A DNA stretch of 61,943 nt from PWHG01 sp964406935 (GTDB lineage: Bacteria > Patescibacteriota > Patescibacteriia > Patescibacteriales > UBA12465), in the NCBI GenBank assembly GCA_964406935.1, contig CAYOTM010000003.1:1-61943 (forward strand), read 5' to 3'. The notes under the pieces are model-generated. The model worked only from the letters and a program-made list of their open reading frames with translations. It searched no databases and was not told the DNA's origin. Below are positions 52,199 through 59,534 of this stretch, piece by piece. How positions within the stretch are numbered: the stretch's first letter is position 1; the number at the start of each line of letters is the position of its first letter. The position numbers and the translations under genes were made by a program.

Positions 52199-53776
52199 AT
52201 GAATTATTTAAAAACTGGTAAAGCTACTGAACTCCAAGGTAAAGATCGACGATTATATCGTTATTTTGAAATTTTGCCAGGCTTATTATCGGTTGGCACT
52301 TTAGTAATTTTATTATTTTTTTCTTACTTAAAACCAGTTTGGGTGGCCTTTTTTATTATTGCCTTTAATGTTTATTGGTTGTTGCTGGTGGTTTATTTAG
52401 GAATTCATTTAGTGGTTGCTTATCGAAAATTAAAAATTAATCGGGCAATTGACTGGCGAGCTAAGTGTCAAAAATTATCTGAAAATAAAATAACTGATAA
52501 TACAGTTGCTGCTGATAGTTTAAGTCAGCAAGGTTGGCGTTGGAAAGATTTATGGCAATTAGTAATTTTACCAACTTACAATGAAGATATAAATATTATT
52601 CGTGGAGCCCTTGACTCTTTGCTGGCTGATAATTGGCCAAAGGATCGTTTTATTGTTGTTTTAGCTATGGAAGAGCGAGCTGGCCAGGCGGCTAAAGATA
52701 GAGCCGCGATTATTCAACAAGAATATGGCGATCTCTTTGGCCGTTTTTTAATAACCTTTCACCCCGATCATTTAGTTGGTGAACTGAAAGGGAAGGGCTC
52801 AAATCAAACTTGGGGAATGAAGGAGGCTAAGCGAGAAATTATTGATCGCGAAAATTTAGCTTATGATAAAATTCTAATTAGTGTTTTTGATATTGATACG
52901 GTGGTTATTCCTGGCTATTTCTTTGCTTTTAGTTACCGCTTTCTCACCGTTTCTGAGCCTTTTTTAGCTAGTTATCAACCAATACCGGTTTACCATAATA
53001 ACTTATGGGGAGCGCCATTTTTTTCCCGAGTAGCCGCTGCTTCTAATACTTTTTGGCAAATGATGATGCAGATTAGACCAGAAATGTTGGTTACTTATTC
53101 CTCTCATTCGATGACTATGCCAGCTCTATTAGATATTGATTTTTGGTCAACTAAAATGGTTAGCGAAGACTCCCGAATTTTTTGGCATTGTTTGCTGCAT
53201 TATAATGGCAATTATCGAGTAGAGCCTCTTTATTTTCCAGTATCGATGGACGTTACTTTAGATCAAAACTTTTGGCAAACAGCTAAAAGTTTATATAAGC
53301 AGCAAAGACGCTGGGCTTGGGGATCAGAAAATATTCCTTATTTAATGTTTAATACAATTAAGCGTTGGCACCAAATTGATAAAAAAAAGTTAATTAGCCA
53401 TATTATTATTCAAATTTACGGTTTTCATTCTTGGGCAACCAACGCCTTGATTATTGGTGTTTTTGGTTGGATGCCTATTTTATTAGGAGGCGATCGTTTT
53501 AAATCTACAGTTTTATCTGGTAACCTACCAACGGTTACTAGCACTTTAATGACAGTAGCTTTAGTTGGTTTAGTTTTTTCGGCGATAATTTCGGCCCTAC
53601 TTTTACCCAAAAGACCAGCTAATTATGCTTGGTGGCGGAAGATTTTGGTAGTTATTGAATGGATGTTTGTTCCGGTAACTATTATTGTTTTTGGAGCAAT
53701 TCCTTGCTTAGATGCTCAAATTAGACTCCTCCGTGGAAAATATATGGGCTTTTGGGTAACCCCTAAAAATCGTTAA
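52199..53776 (+). CDS. Membrane glycosyltransferase family 2 protein
   Basis: The ATG at 52199 (525 residues) is preferred over an in-frame TTG at 52136 inside the exonuclease gene. Two helices (about 28-75) precede a GT2 catalytic domain: LPTYNED (about 123), the DxD-type VFDIDTVV (about 232), SEDSRIFW, and QQRRWAWG, the Q-x-x-R-W of processive enzymes. Further helices follow. The layout resembles cellulose- or hyaluronan-synthase-like proteins, so it may polymerise and export a surface glycan. Sugar and product cannot be read from sequence. Confidence 0.88.
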   Translation: MNYLKTGKATELQGKDRRLYRYFEILPGLLSVGTLVILLFFSYLKPVWVAFFIIAFNVYWLLLVVYLGIHLVVAYRKLKINRAIDWRAKCQKLSENKITDNTVAADSLSQQGWRWKDLWQLVILPTYNEDINIIRGALDSLLADNWPKDRFIVVLAMEERAGQAAKDRAAIIQQEYGDLFGRFLITFHPDHLVGELKGKGSNQTWGMKEAKREIIDRENLAYDKILISVFDIDTVVIPGYFFAFSYRFLTVSEPFLASYQPIPVYHNNLWGAPFFSRVAAASNTFWQMMMQIRPEMLVTYSSHSMTMPALLDIDFWSTKMVSEDSRIFWHCLLHYNGNYRVEPLYFPVSMDVTLDQNFWQTAKSLYKQQRRWAWGSENIPYLMFNTIKRWHQIDKKKLISHIIIQIYGFHSWATNALIIGVFGWMPILLGGDRFKSTVLSGNLPTVTSTLMTVALVGLVFSAIISALLLPKRPANYAWWRKILVVIEWMFVPVTIIVFGAIPCLDAQIRLLRGKYMGFWVTPKNR

Positions 53777-53797
53777 TTAAATCTAATGTTTTCTTGC

Positions 53798-53826
53798 TTG
53801 GTTATTATTGTTAATAATGTTAAAAT
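53798..53826 (+). promoter_or_regulatory. Promoter for the FtsB-like gene
   Basis: TTGGTT at 53798-53803, a 17-bp spacer, and TAAAAT at 53821-53826 preceded by TGT (extended -10). The start near 53833 leaves a leader of about 35 nt. Confidence 0.6.
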
Positions 53827-53867
53827 AAAGCCAGATAATTTAAAGTTAGTGATTAATTTTTATTAAA

Positions 53868-54287
53868 ATGCCTGCTCAGGATTTTCAGGCGGCTACTCGT
53901 CGTCGTCAACAACAAATTAATAAAAAAAGGCGTAATTTTTTTGGGCCGCAAATTTTGGCCTTACTTTGTTTATTATTTTTATTTTTTACCTTATTTCCTT
54001 TAGCTAAAAATTATAATCGTAAACGAGTTATTGATCAAGAAATTGAAGATCTTAAAAAAGAAATTTCCGAATTTGATCGTCAAAATGATGACCTTAAGGA
54101 ATTATTAAATTATTTACAATCAGATAATTATGTTGAAGAACAAGCCCGTTTAAGTTTTGGCCAAAAAAAGGATGGTGAAGAAGTGATTGTGATTGATAAT
54201 TTAATCTCTGATAAAGTTAGCCAACCAGAAATAGTAGATCCAGCGCCTAATTGGCAAAAATGGTTAAATTATTTTTTAAAACCTTAA
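53868..54287 (+). CDS. FtsB/DivIC-like septum formation initiator
   Basis: The 139-residue protein has a basic cytoplasmic N-terminus, one membrane helix (about 27-46) and a coiled coil (about 53-90; RVIDQEIEDLKKEISEFDRQNDDL). This is the standard FtsB/DivIC plan. A short conserved-looking segment YVEEQARLSFGQKKDGE follows, matching the part that contacts FtsL and FtsQ in relatives. It probably belongs to the divisome, consistent with ftsEX and a wall hydrolase nearby. The length fits the family. Confidence 0.85.
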   Translation: MPAQDFQAATRRRQQQINKKRRNFFGPQILALLCLLFLFFTLFPLAKNYNRKRVIDQEIEDLKKEISEFDRQNDDLKELLNYLQSDNYVEEQARLSFGQKKDGEEVIVIDNLISDKVSQPEIVDPAPNWQKWLNYFLKP

Positions 54288-54304
54288 AATTTACTAATTA
54301 ATAA

Positions 54305-54333
54305 AAAAACCAAGCATAACTTGCTCGGGTTTT
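54305..54333. terminator. Terminator between the FtsB-like gene and tRNA-Thr
   Basis: AAAACC...GGTTTT with an inner AGC/GCT (or CAAG/CTTG) stem. It can serve the FtsB-like transcript on the plus strand and the tRNA transcript on the minus strand. Confidence 0.55.
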
Positions 54334-54348
54334 AATTTATTATTAATG

Positions 54349-54421
54349 AGCCGAGAATGGGACTTGAACCCACAACCTACGGTTTACGATACCGTTGCTC
54401 TACCAGTTGAGCTATCTCGGC
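54349..54421 (-). tRNA. tRNA-Thr (anticodon CGU)
   Basis: The minus strand folds into a full cloverleaf: acceptor GCCGAGA/TCTCGGC, D-arm, anticodon stem ACGGT/ACCGT with loop ATCGTAA (anticodon CGT, reading ACG), and T-arm GTGGG/CCCAT with TTCAAGT. The CCA end is not encoded. Confidence 0.95.
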
Positions 54422-54431
54422 TAATTATAAG

Positions 54432-54503
54432 AGCGGGTGAGCGGAATCGAACCGCCGTCTCAAGCTTGGGAAGCTTACATAATAACCATTATACGACACC
54501 CGC
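54432..54503 (-). tRNA. tRNA-Gly (anticodon CCC)
   Basis: The minus strand gives acceptor GCGGGTG/CACCCGC, anticodon stem TAAGC/GCTTG (one mismatch or wobble) with loop TTCCCAA (anticodon CCC, reading GGG), and a T-arm with TTCGATT. CCA is not encoded. It is 10 bp upstream of tRNA-Thr on the same strand. Confidence 0.95.
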
Positions 54504-54518
54504 GATAATTACAATTTT

Positions 54519-54546
54519 ATTATAAACGGCTAGTCTAAAAAGTCAA
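54519..54546 (-). promoter_or_regulatory. Promoter of the tRNA-Gly/tRNA-Thr pair
   Basis: On the minus strand, TTGACT (54541-54546) and TATAAT (54519-54524) are 16 bp apart. The predicted start is near 54512, 9 nt before the tRNA-Gly 5' end. Confidence 0.75.
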
Positions 54547-54556
54547 TTTTATCCCT

Positions 54557-56140
54557 ATGAAAAATTATAACTTAAAAACTAATTTATTTTCTTTAGTAAT
54601 TTTATTATTAATTCTATTTTTATCACCAGTTATAGTATTGGCGAATGATAGTCCTCTAAATGATTCAATCGTTGTATCTCAGGCTGCTTTTCGGTCCGAT
54701 GTTGCTAGTGCTGGTCAAGCTCTTAATTTTTTTGATCAAGAGTTTAGATTAACCGCTGGGGCTGGCGTGCTTAAATCTTCATTGGTAGTAACTGCTAAAA
54801 AATTAACGGCTCCTTTTAATTGGCCCTGGAATTTTAAACCGCTTACCCCAGTCTATGAATTTGATCTTGATAATTGGCAAGCAGCTTATGATCGCAGCCG
54901 TCCTTTAGTGGTGGAAATTACTTATCCAGAAACTAATGATTATTATAAACAGATTTTTTTCTTAGATGGCACCACTGGTCGTTGGCGTCCATTGCCGTCA
55001 ACTGATGATCCAGTTAAAAAAGTGGTCAGAGCAAATATTCATTTGCCTTTTTCTCGATTAGCAGTTTTAGCTTCTCCTCAAGTAATGACTGTTGGCCAGG
55101 CTAGCTGGTATCGCTTTAAGAATGGTTTATTTGCTGCCTCCCCTGATTTTCCTCGGGGTTCAGTTGTCCGGGTTCATAACCTAGCTAATGGTAAATTTGT
55201 TGATGTCACCATCAATGATTATGGTCCTGACAGGGCCATTCATCCCGATAGAGCAATCGATTTAGATCTAGTTGCCTTTGAAAGGATCGCCTCTGCTGCT
55301 GATGGGATTATTAAAGTAAAAGTTGAACCTCGTCATATTGCTTTAGCTGCTAATGATTATATTTTTACCGCTGGTGGTTCGTTGCCAGAAATTAATTCTA
55401 AGTCAGCTATTATTATTGCTGAGGATGATGGTCAAATTTTGTTTAATAAAAACAGTGATCAAGCGGCTCCGCTAGCTAGCTTAACTAAAATTTTAGCAGC
55501 TCGAGTTTTTTTAGATACGGGGACTGATTTGAATAAAGTGGTTACCTATTCGGTTAAAGATGAAGAATATAATCATCAATATGTAGCTGCTTGGGAATCA
55601 GCCCGATTGCGCCTGAATGATGGCGAAACTCTAAGAGTAAAAGATTTATTAAATGTTACTTTAATTGGTTCTACTAACAATACTACAGAAACTTTAATTC
55701 GCGCTAGTGGTTTGTCGCGAGAGGAATTTATTGCTCGAATGAATGTTTATGCCGAAGTTTGGGGAGCTAGTCAAACAAAATTTGTTGAGCCGACTGGTTT
55801 ATCAAAAGATAATATTAGTTCTCCTTATGATTATGCTATAATAATGAGAGAGGCTTTCCGTCACCCCTTATTAGCATCAATTAGTAATACTTCTAGTTAT
55901 TCTTTTTCAACGATAAATACTAAGCGCGCTTTTCGAGTAAGTAATACTAGTTCGCTTGTGCGTAGCGGCAAGTGGTCACTTTTAGGCTCAAAAACGGGCT
56001 TTATTGATGCTTCCGGTTATTGTTTAATGAGTCGTCTGCAAACCCCTCAGGGTAATTTAATTATTGTAAGTTTTAATGCTAGTAATCGTGATATAAGCTT
56101 TAATGATCATGAACGGTTAATTATTTATGGCCAGCAATAA
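54557..56140 (+). CDS. RlpA-like domain fused to D-alanyl-D-alanine carboxypeptidase (S11)
   Basis: The 527-residue protein has a signal peptide (about 1-30) and a beta-rich N-terminal region of unknown type (about 35-175). A double-psi beta-barrel RlpA-like domain follows (about 178-265; VGQASWYRF, then VTINDYGP and RAIDLDLVAFERIA). The C-terminal part is a penicillin-binding S11 carboxypeptidase (about 285-527) with SxxK as SLTK (about 308), an SxN-like STNN segment and KTG in GSKTGFIDASGY. RlpA domains bind or cleave denuded glycan strands, while S11 enzymes trim stem peptides. The fusion therefore probably remodels septal peptidoglycan outside the membrane. ftsE follows 23 bp downstream. 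Confidence 0.88.
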   Translation: MKNYNLKTNLFSLVILLLILFLSPVIVLANDSPLNDSIVVSQAAFRSDVASAGQALNFFDQEFRLTAGAGVLKSSLVVTAKKLTAPFNWPWNFKPLTPVYEFDLDNWQAAYDRSRPLVVEITYPETNDYYKQIFFLDGTTGRWRPLPSTDDPVKKVVRANIHLPFSRLAVLASPQVMTVGQASWYRFKNGLFAASPDFPRGSVVRVHNLANGKFVDVTINDYGPDRAIHPDRAIDLDLVAFERIASAADGIIKVKVEPRHIALAANDYIFTAGGSLPEINSKSAIIIAEDDGQILFNKNSDQAAPLASLTKILAARVFLDTGTDLNKVVTYSVKDEEYNHQYVAAWESARLRLNDGETLRVKDLLNVTLIGSTNNTTETLIRASGLSREEFIARMNVYAEVWGASQTKFVEPTGLSKDNISSPYDYAIIMREAFRHPLLASISNTSSYSFSTINTKRAFRVSNTSSLVRSGKWSLLGSKTGFIDASGYCLMSRLQTPQGNLIIVSFNASNRDISFNDHERLIIYGQQ

Positions 56141-56163
56141 CTTGATTAGATTTAATTATTTTT

Positions 56164-56844
56164 ATGATAAAAATCACAAATATTTCCAAGCGTTATGTCG
56201 GAAAAAATAAAATTTTAGATAGCGTCAATCTGCATATTAATCCGGGCGAGTTTGTGTCGATTGTTGGCCAATCAGGCGCTGGAAAAACTACTCTCGTTAG
56301 AATTTTGATTGGCGAAGAACGAGCCGATCAGGGACAAGTAGTAGTTGGTGATTGGGATATTACTAAAATTAGCAAACGAGAAGTACCTCATTTACGTCGG
56401 CAAATTGGCGTGATTTTTCAAGACTTTAAATTATTACCAAAAAAGACTTTAGAAGAAAACGTCGCTTTTGCCCTAGAGGTTTGTGGATCAACTCCTGGTA
56501 AAATTAAAAAAGTGGTAGCTAGTGTTTTAAAGATTGTTGGTTTAGAGGATAAGAAAAATCGTTATCCCCATGAAGTTTCGGGTGGAGAAAAACAACGAGC
56601 AGCGATTGCTCGTGCCTTAGTTCATCAACCCCGAATTTTATTAGCTGATGAGCCCACTGGTAATTTAGATACGATTAATGCTGGTGAAATTGTTGATTTA
56701 TTATTACGGATTAATAATTTTGGGACCACTGTTATTTTAGTGACTCACAATAAAGACATTGTTAATCGCTTACAAAAACGGGTGATTACTATGGATAAAG
56801 GATTGATCGTTAGCGATCAACAAAAGGGTAAATATTTACTTTAA
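56164..56844 (+). CDS. ftsE: Cell division ATP-binding protein FtsE
   Basis: FtsE is the ABC ATPase that works with FtsX to activate peptidoglycan hydrolases at the septum. The 226-residue protein has Walker A GQSGAGKTT (about 36-44), Q-loop VIFQDFKLLP, signature VSGGEKQR, Walker B ILLADEPTGNLD and the switch His in VTHN. Length is normal. ftsX starts 6 bp downstream. The wall-hydrolase fusion just upstream is a plausible target of the complex. Confidence 0.95.
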   Translation: MIKITNISKRYVGKNKILDSVNLHINPGEFVSIVGQSGAGKTTLVRILIGEERADQGQVVVGDWDITKISKREVPHLRRQIGVIFQDFKLLPKKTLEENVAFALEVCGSTPGKIKKVVASVLKIVGLEDKKNRYPHEVSGGEKQRAAIARALVHQPRILLADEPTGNLDTINAGEIVDLLLRINNFGTTVILVTHNKDIVNRLQKRVITMDKGLIVSDQQKGKYLL

Positions 56845-56849
56845 TTTTT

Positions 56850-57758
56850 ATGTTATCATTTTTACGAATTATTAAATTTGGCATTCAAGATATTGCTCGT
56901 AATGTTTGGTTATCGGTGGCCACCATCACAATTTTATTACTAGCTATGTTGTCAATTAATATGCTCATTACTGTCCGGGTAATTAGCGATAATGCGGTGA
57001 GCGCTGTTAAAGAAAAGATGGATATTAGTTTATATTTAACCGCTGATGCCTCTGAGGAGCAAATTAGTAAATTACGCCAAGATTTAGCGGCTATTCCGGA
57101 AATAAAATCAATTGTTTATACCTCAAAAGAGGCTGCATTAGAAAATTTTCGAACAAAAAATCAAAACAATGAAGATATTATGCAAGCCTTAAGAGAGCTT
57201 GATCGTAACCCCTTATTGCCTAGCTTAACTATTTTACCTCATAACTTAGATGATAGCCCTTGGTTGATCGAACAACTTAAACGGCTTGATTCAGCTATTA
57301 TTGAGTCTCGCGACTTTAATGATAATTCAATTATTGTAGCTAAAATTAATAACATTACTAAAAGAATTAATGAGGTTGGGTTGGCAATTATTACTATTTT
57401 TATTTTAATTAGCTTGCTCGTAGTTTATAATGCAATTCGCGTGTCAGTATATACGCATCGTCAAGAAATTGAGATTATGCGTTTAGTGGGCGCTTCCAAT
57501 TCTTTTATTTATATGCCCTTTGCTTTAGCTGCTTTATTTTATACTTTGATTAGCACTTTTGTGGTGGTGATTTTATTTTATCCATTTTTAACTTTACTCC
57601 AACCTTATTTAGAAGTATTTTTTAGTGGTTATAATGTGAATATTTTAAGTTATTTTGTAAATAATTTTTTCTTAATTTTTGGTGGTCAGTTTTTAGCAAT
57701 TTTATTGATTAATATTGGGGCTAGTTTGATTGCAGTCAGACGTTACGCTCGGGTTTAA
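56850..57758 (+). CDS. ftsX: Cell division protein FtsX
   Basis: FtsX is the membrane partner of FtsE. The 302-residue protein has the family plan: first helix (about 20-42), a large extracellular loop (about 45-170) with the conserved YLTADASEEQ and SLTILPHNLDD segments, then three helices (about 172-300). The segment YTHRQEIEIMRLVGASNSFI matches the conserved cytoplasmic coupling region. It is translationally close to ftsE (6 bp). Confidence 0.95.
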   Translation: MLSFLRIIKFGIQDIARNVWLSVATITILLLAMLSINMLITVRVISDNAVSAVKEKMDISLYLTADASEEQISKLRQDLAAIPEIKSIVYTSKEAALENFRTKNQNNEDIMQALRELDRNPLLPSLTILPHNLDDSPWLIEQLKRLDSAIIESRDFNDNSIIVAKINNITKRINEVGLAIITIFILISLLVVYNAIRVSVYTHRQEIEIMRLVGASNSFIYMPFALAALFYTLISTFVVVILFYPFLTLLQPYLEVFFSGYNVNILSYFVNNFFLIFGGQFLAILLINIGASLIAVRRYARV

Positions 57759-57767
57759 TGGGAGATA

Positions 57768-57796
57768 TTGACCTAAATTAATAAATTTATTAAGAT
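57768..57796 (+). promoter_or_regulatory. tRNA-Gln promoter
   Basis: TTGACC at 57768-57773, a 17-bp spacer, and TAAGAT at 57791-57796. The start near 57803 precedes the tRNA by 37 nt. Confidence 0.65.
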
Positions 57797-57805
57797 AAGA
57801 AATAG

Positions 57806-57823
57806 ATTCGTTGGAAAACGAAT
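57806..57823 (+). promoter_or_regulatory. Hairpin in the tRNA-Gln leader
   Basis: A 7-bp stem ATTCGTT/AACGAAT with a GGAA tetraloop, followed by TTATTTATT. It may be a processing signal in the tRNA leader, or a weak terminator for ftsEX. Confidence 0.5.
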
Positions 57824-57839
57824 TTATTTATTAAAGATT

Positions 57840-57913
57840 TCGGGGGTCGTCTAACGGTAGGACTCCAGGTTTTGGTCCTGGCTATCGGGGTTCGAATCCC
57901 TGCCCCCGAGCCA
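57840..57913 (+). tRNA. tRNA-Gln (anticodon UUG), CCA encoded
   Basis: Acceptor TCGGGGG/CCCCCGA, anticodon stem CCAGG/CCTGG with loop TTTTGGT (anticodon TTG, reading CAA), T-arm with TTCGAAT, discriminator G and an encoded CCA at 57911-57913. Confidence 0.95.
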
Positions 57914-57918
57914 ATCCC

Positions 57919-57945
57919 AAAAACACCCATCAATAGGGTGTTTTT
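57919..57945 (+). terminator. Terminator after tRNA-Gln
   Basis: A 10-bp stem AAAAACACCC/GGGTGTTTTT with a 7-nt loop and a T-run, 6 bp after the tRNA. Confidence 0.88.
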
Positions 57946-57951
57946 GTGTAT

Positions 57952-57964
57952 ATTTTAATTCGAA
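57952..57964 (+). repeat. 13-bp direct repeat flanking the 58009-58983 gene, copy 1
   Basis: ATTTTAATTCGAA occurs here and again at 58988-59000, on both sides of a single unknown gene. The TTCGAATCCTTG that continues copy 1 resembles the tRNA-Gln T-arm TTCGAATCCCTG (11 of 12). Confidence 0.6.
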
Positions 57965-57970
57965 TCCTTG

Positions 57971-58000
57971 TTGGGTTGTAATTTAAATTTATGTTATAAT
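57971..58000 (+). promoter_or_regulatory. Promoter giving a near-leaderless mRNA for the 58009 gene
   Basis: TTGGGT at 57971-57976, an 18-bp spacer, and TATAAT at 57995-58000 preceded by TGT. The predicted start near 58007 is 2 nt before the ATG. Confidence 0.6.
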
Positions 58001-58008
58001 ATAAAAAT

Positions 58009-58983
58009 ATGCTAAGAATAAATAAAAAATTAAAAATAACCGTTTTAATTATAATAGCCATTATTGTTATATCTTTTTCTTTTTATTCAAAAGTTATTTT
58101 TCAAGAAGGAAATCCCATTCCATTATTTAAAGCCATAATCAAATTAAATATTACTTCACAAGATATTATTAAGCTAGATTTAAATGAAAAAAAGTATTTA
58201 ACTAAAAGTAAAAATGATCAAGAAGTTTTAAAAAATAATTTAGAACATGATAATTATCGCTTTATTGAACAACTTGGTTCGGGTTATTTATTTAGAAATA
58301 ATAATTTTGATATATTAATTGTCACAAGAAAACAGTATTCTCGCTTTTATTCTATTTGGTCTATAGGTGAATCAAAAAATGTTAGAGAATTTATAGAATG
58401 GGCGGAGTATAAAAATGAGGAATATGGCTTCAGTTTTAATTATCCACTTTCGTCTATTAATAATAAATGGTGGGGAAATTTAGCTGAAGAAAAGCCATAT
58501 CTTGATTTATTATTGCCTAACCAAGTTTTAAGTAAAAATAATAATTTTTATTTAACGCAAAAATATGATGTGGAGCTTGATTGGAAAACTGGGGAATTAA
58601 TAAAAACAGAAAATAATTTTATTCCTGAATATAAAGAAGGCGATCGTTCGTATCCCTTGCCTTGGCACATTATTATTTTTGATGTGGAAAATGAAAGAGA
58701 TTTAGATTTAATAATTAAGAAAAAGCTTGGTTCCGGTTGTAGTTATAAAACAAAAATAGCTACCAATTTTACCGATAATTTCCGAGTTGAAATAGACGGC
58801 GACGGCAAAGATTTAGGTGAAACTCTTTGTCCAGTTAATTATGCTAATTATATAATTTACAGTTCACAGGCAAAAAAAGTTGCTTTTTGGAGCGTCGGTC
58901 AGGAGTGTAATATCGGCCTGGGTTTCACTTTTAATAATTGTTTCGATAAAGTAATATCCGAGTCTTTTCATTTTTTAAATTAA
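58009..58983 (+). CDS. Membrane-anchored exported protein of unknown function
   Basis: The 324-residue protein has one N-terminal membrane helix or signal anchor (about 7-30). The remainder is extracytoplasmic, with a segment EEYGFSFNYP at about 140 that resembles the 'FSFxYP' beta domains of many CPR exported proteins. Four cysteines in the last third could form disulfides. I recognise no family. The gene has its own promoter, lies just after tRNA-Gln, and is bracketed by 13-bp direct repeats, which suggests an acquired single-gene insertion. Confidence 0.7.
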   Translation: MLRINKKLKITVLIIIAIIVISFSFYSKVIFQEGNPIPLFKAIIKLNITSQDIIKLDLNEKKYLTKSKNDQEVLKNNLEHDNYRFIEQLGSGYLFRNNNFDILIVTRKQYSRFYSIWSIGESKNVREFIEWAEYKNEEYGFSFNYPLSSINNKWWGNLAEEKPYLDLLLPNQVLSKNNNFYLTQKYDVELDWKTGELIKTENNFIPEYKEGDRSYPLPWHIIIFDVENERDLDLIIKKKLGSGCSYKTKIATNFTDNFRVEIDGDGKDLGETLCPVNYANYIIYSSQAKKVAFWSVGQECNIGLGFTFNNCFDKVISESFHFLN

Positions 58984-58987
58984 ATAA

Positions 58988-59000
58988 ATTTTAATTCGAA
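58988..59000 (+). repeat. 13-bp direct repeat, copy 2
   Basis: This is the second ATTTTAATTCGAA. It is followed within 20 nt by CCCCGAGC (59013-59020), which also occurs at the 3' end of tRNA-Gln (57904-57911). ATCGTCC (59002-59008) has an inverted copy GGACGAT at 59070-59076. Confidence 0.6.
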
Positions 59001-59101
59001 CATCGTCCACGACCCCGAGCATAATAAAATTATAGGTTATCTAGGTATAAACATGAATATGTTTTTCTTGGACGATAAAAATATAATTTATTGATAAATA
59101 T

Positions 59102-59428
59102 ATGAAAACTACTAAATGGTTGGCCAGAATCTTGTCTCTGTGCATTCTAATCTTTGCTCTGCCGTTTTATTTTGGTTATGGCAATCCCTTGCCGTTTGTT
59201 AATCCAAGCTATTCATTGTGGGAAAATGTAGCGTTAATAGCGATGCCTTTAATTTTTCTTGGCCTTGCCTTGGGCTGGAAATATGAGAAGATTGGGGGTT
59301 TTTTAATAGTAGTTCCGATAATAATAGGCTTCTCGGTAGGTTTGATAACAGAAGCTAATTTTAGTATTAATTTACTCATTCCGCTACTTCCGGGACTTTT
59401 ATATTTAATAGTTGCTTATAAGAAGTAA
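59102..59428 (+). CDS. Small polytopic membrane protein of unknown function
   Basis: The 108-residue protein is almost entirely hydrophobic and forms about three to four helices (about 8-24, 40-58, 62-80, 86-104). No motif identifies a family. A TATAAT at 59082-59087 lies shortly upstream and may give a leader of only about 8 nt. It belongs to the accessory-looking stretch after tRNA-Gln. Confidence 0.65.
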   Translation: MKTTKWLARILSLCILIFALPFYFGYGNPLPFVNPSYSLWENVALIAMPLIFLGLALGWKYEKIGGFLIVVPIIIGFSVGLITEANFSINLLIPLLPGLLYLIVAYKK

Positions 59429-59534
59429 TCTTTTTGTTTTCGAGTAAACATAGATTAAGCAAGATTAATTTCTCGTTTTTTGATTTTTTTAAGGTTTTGT
59501 GGTACTTTTATAGCATAAAAGTTAATTTGACTAT

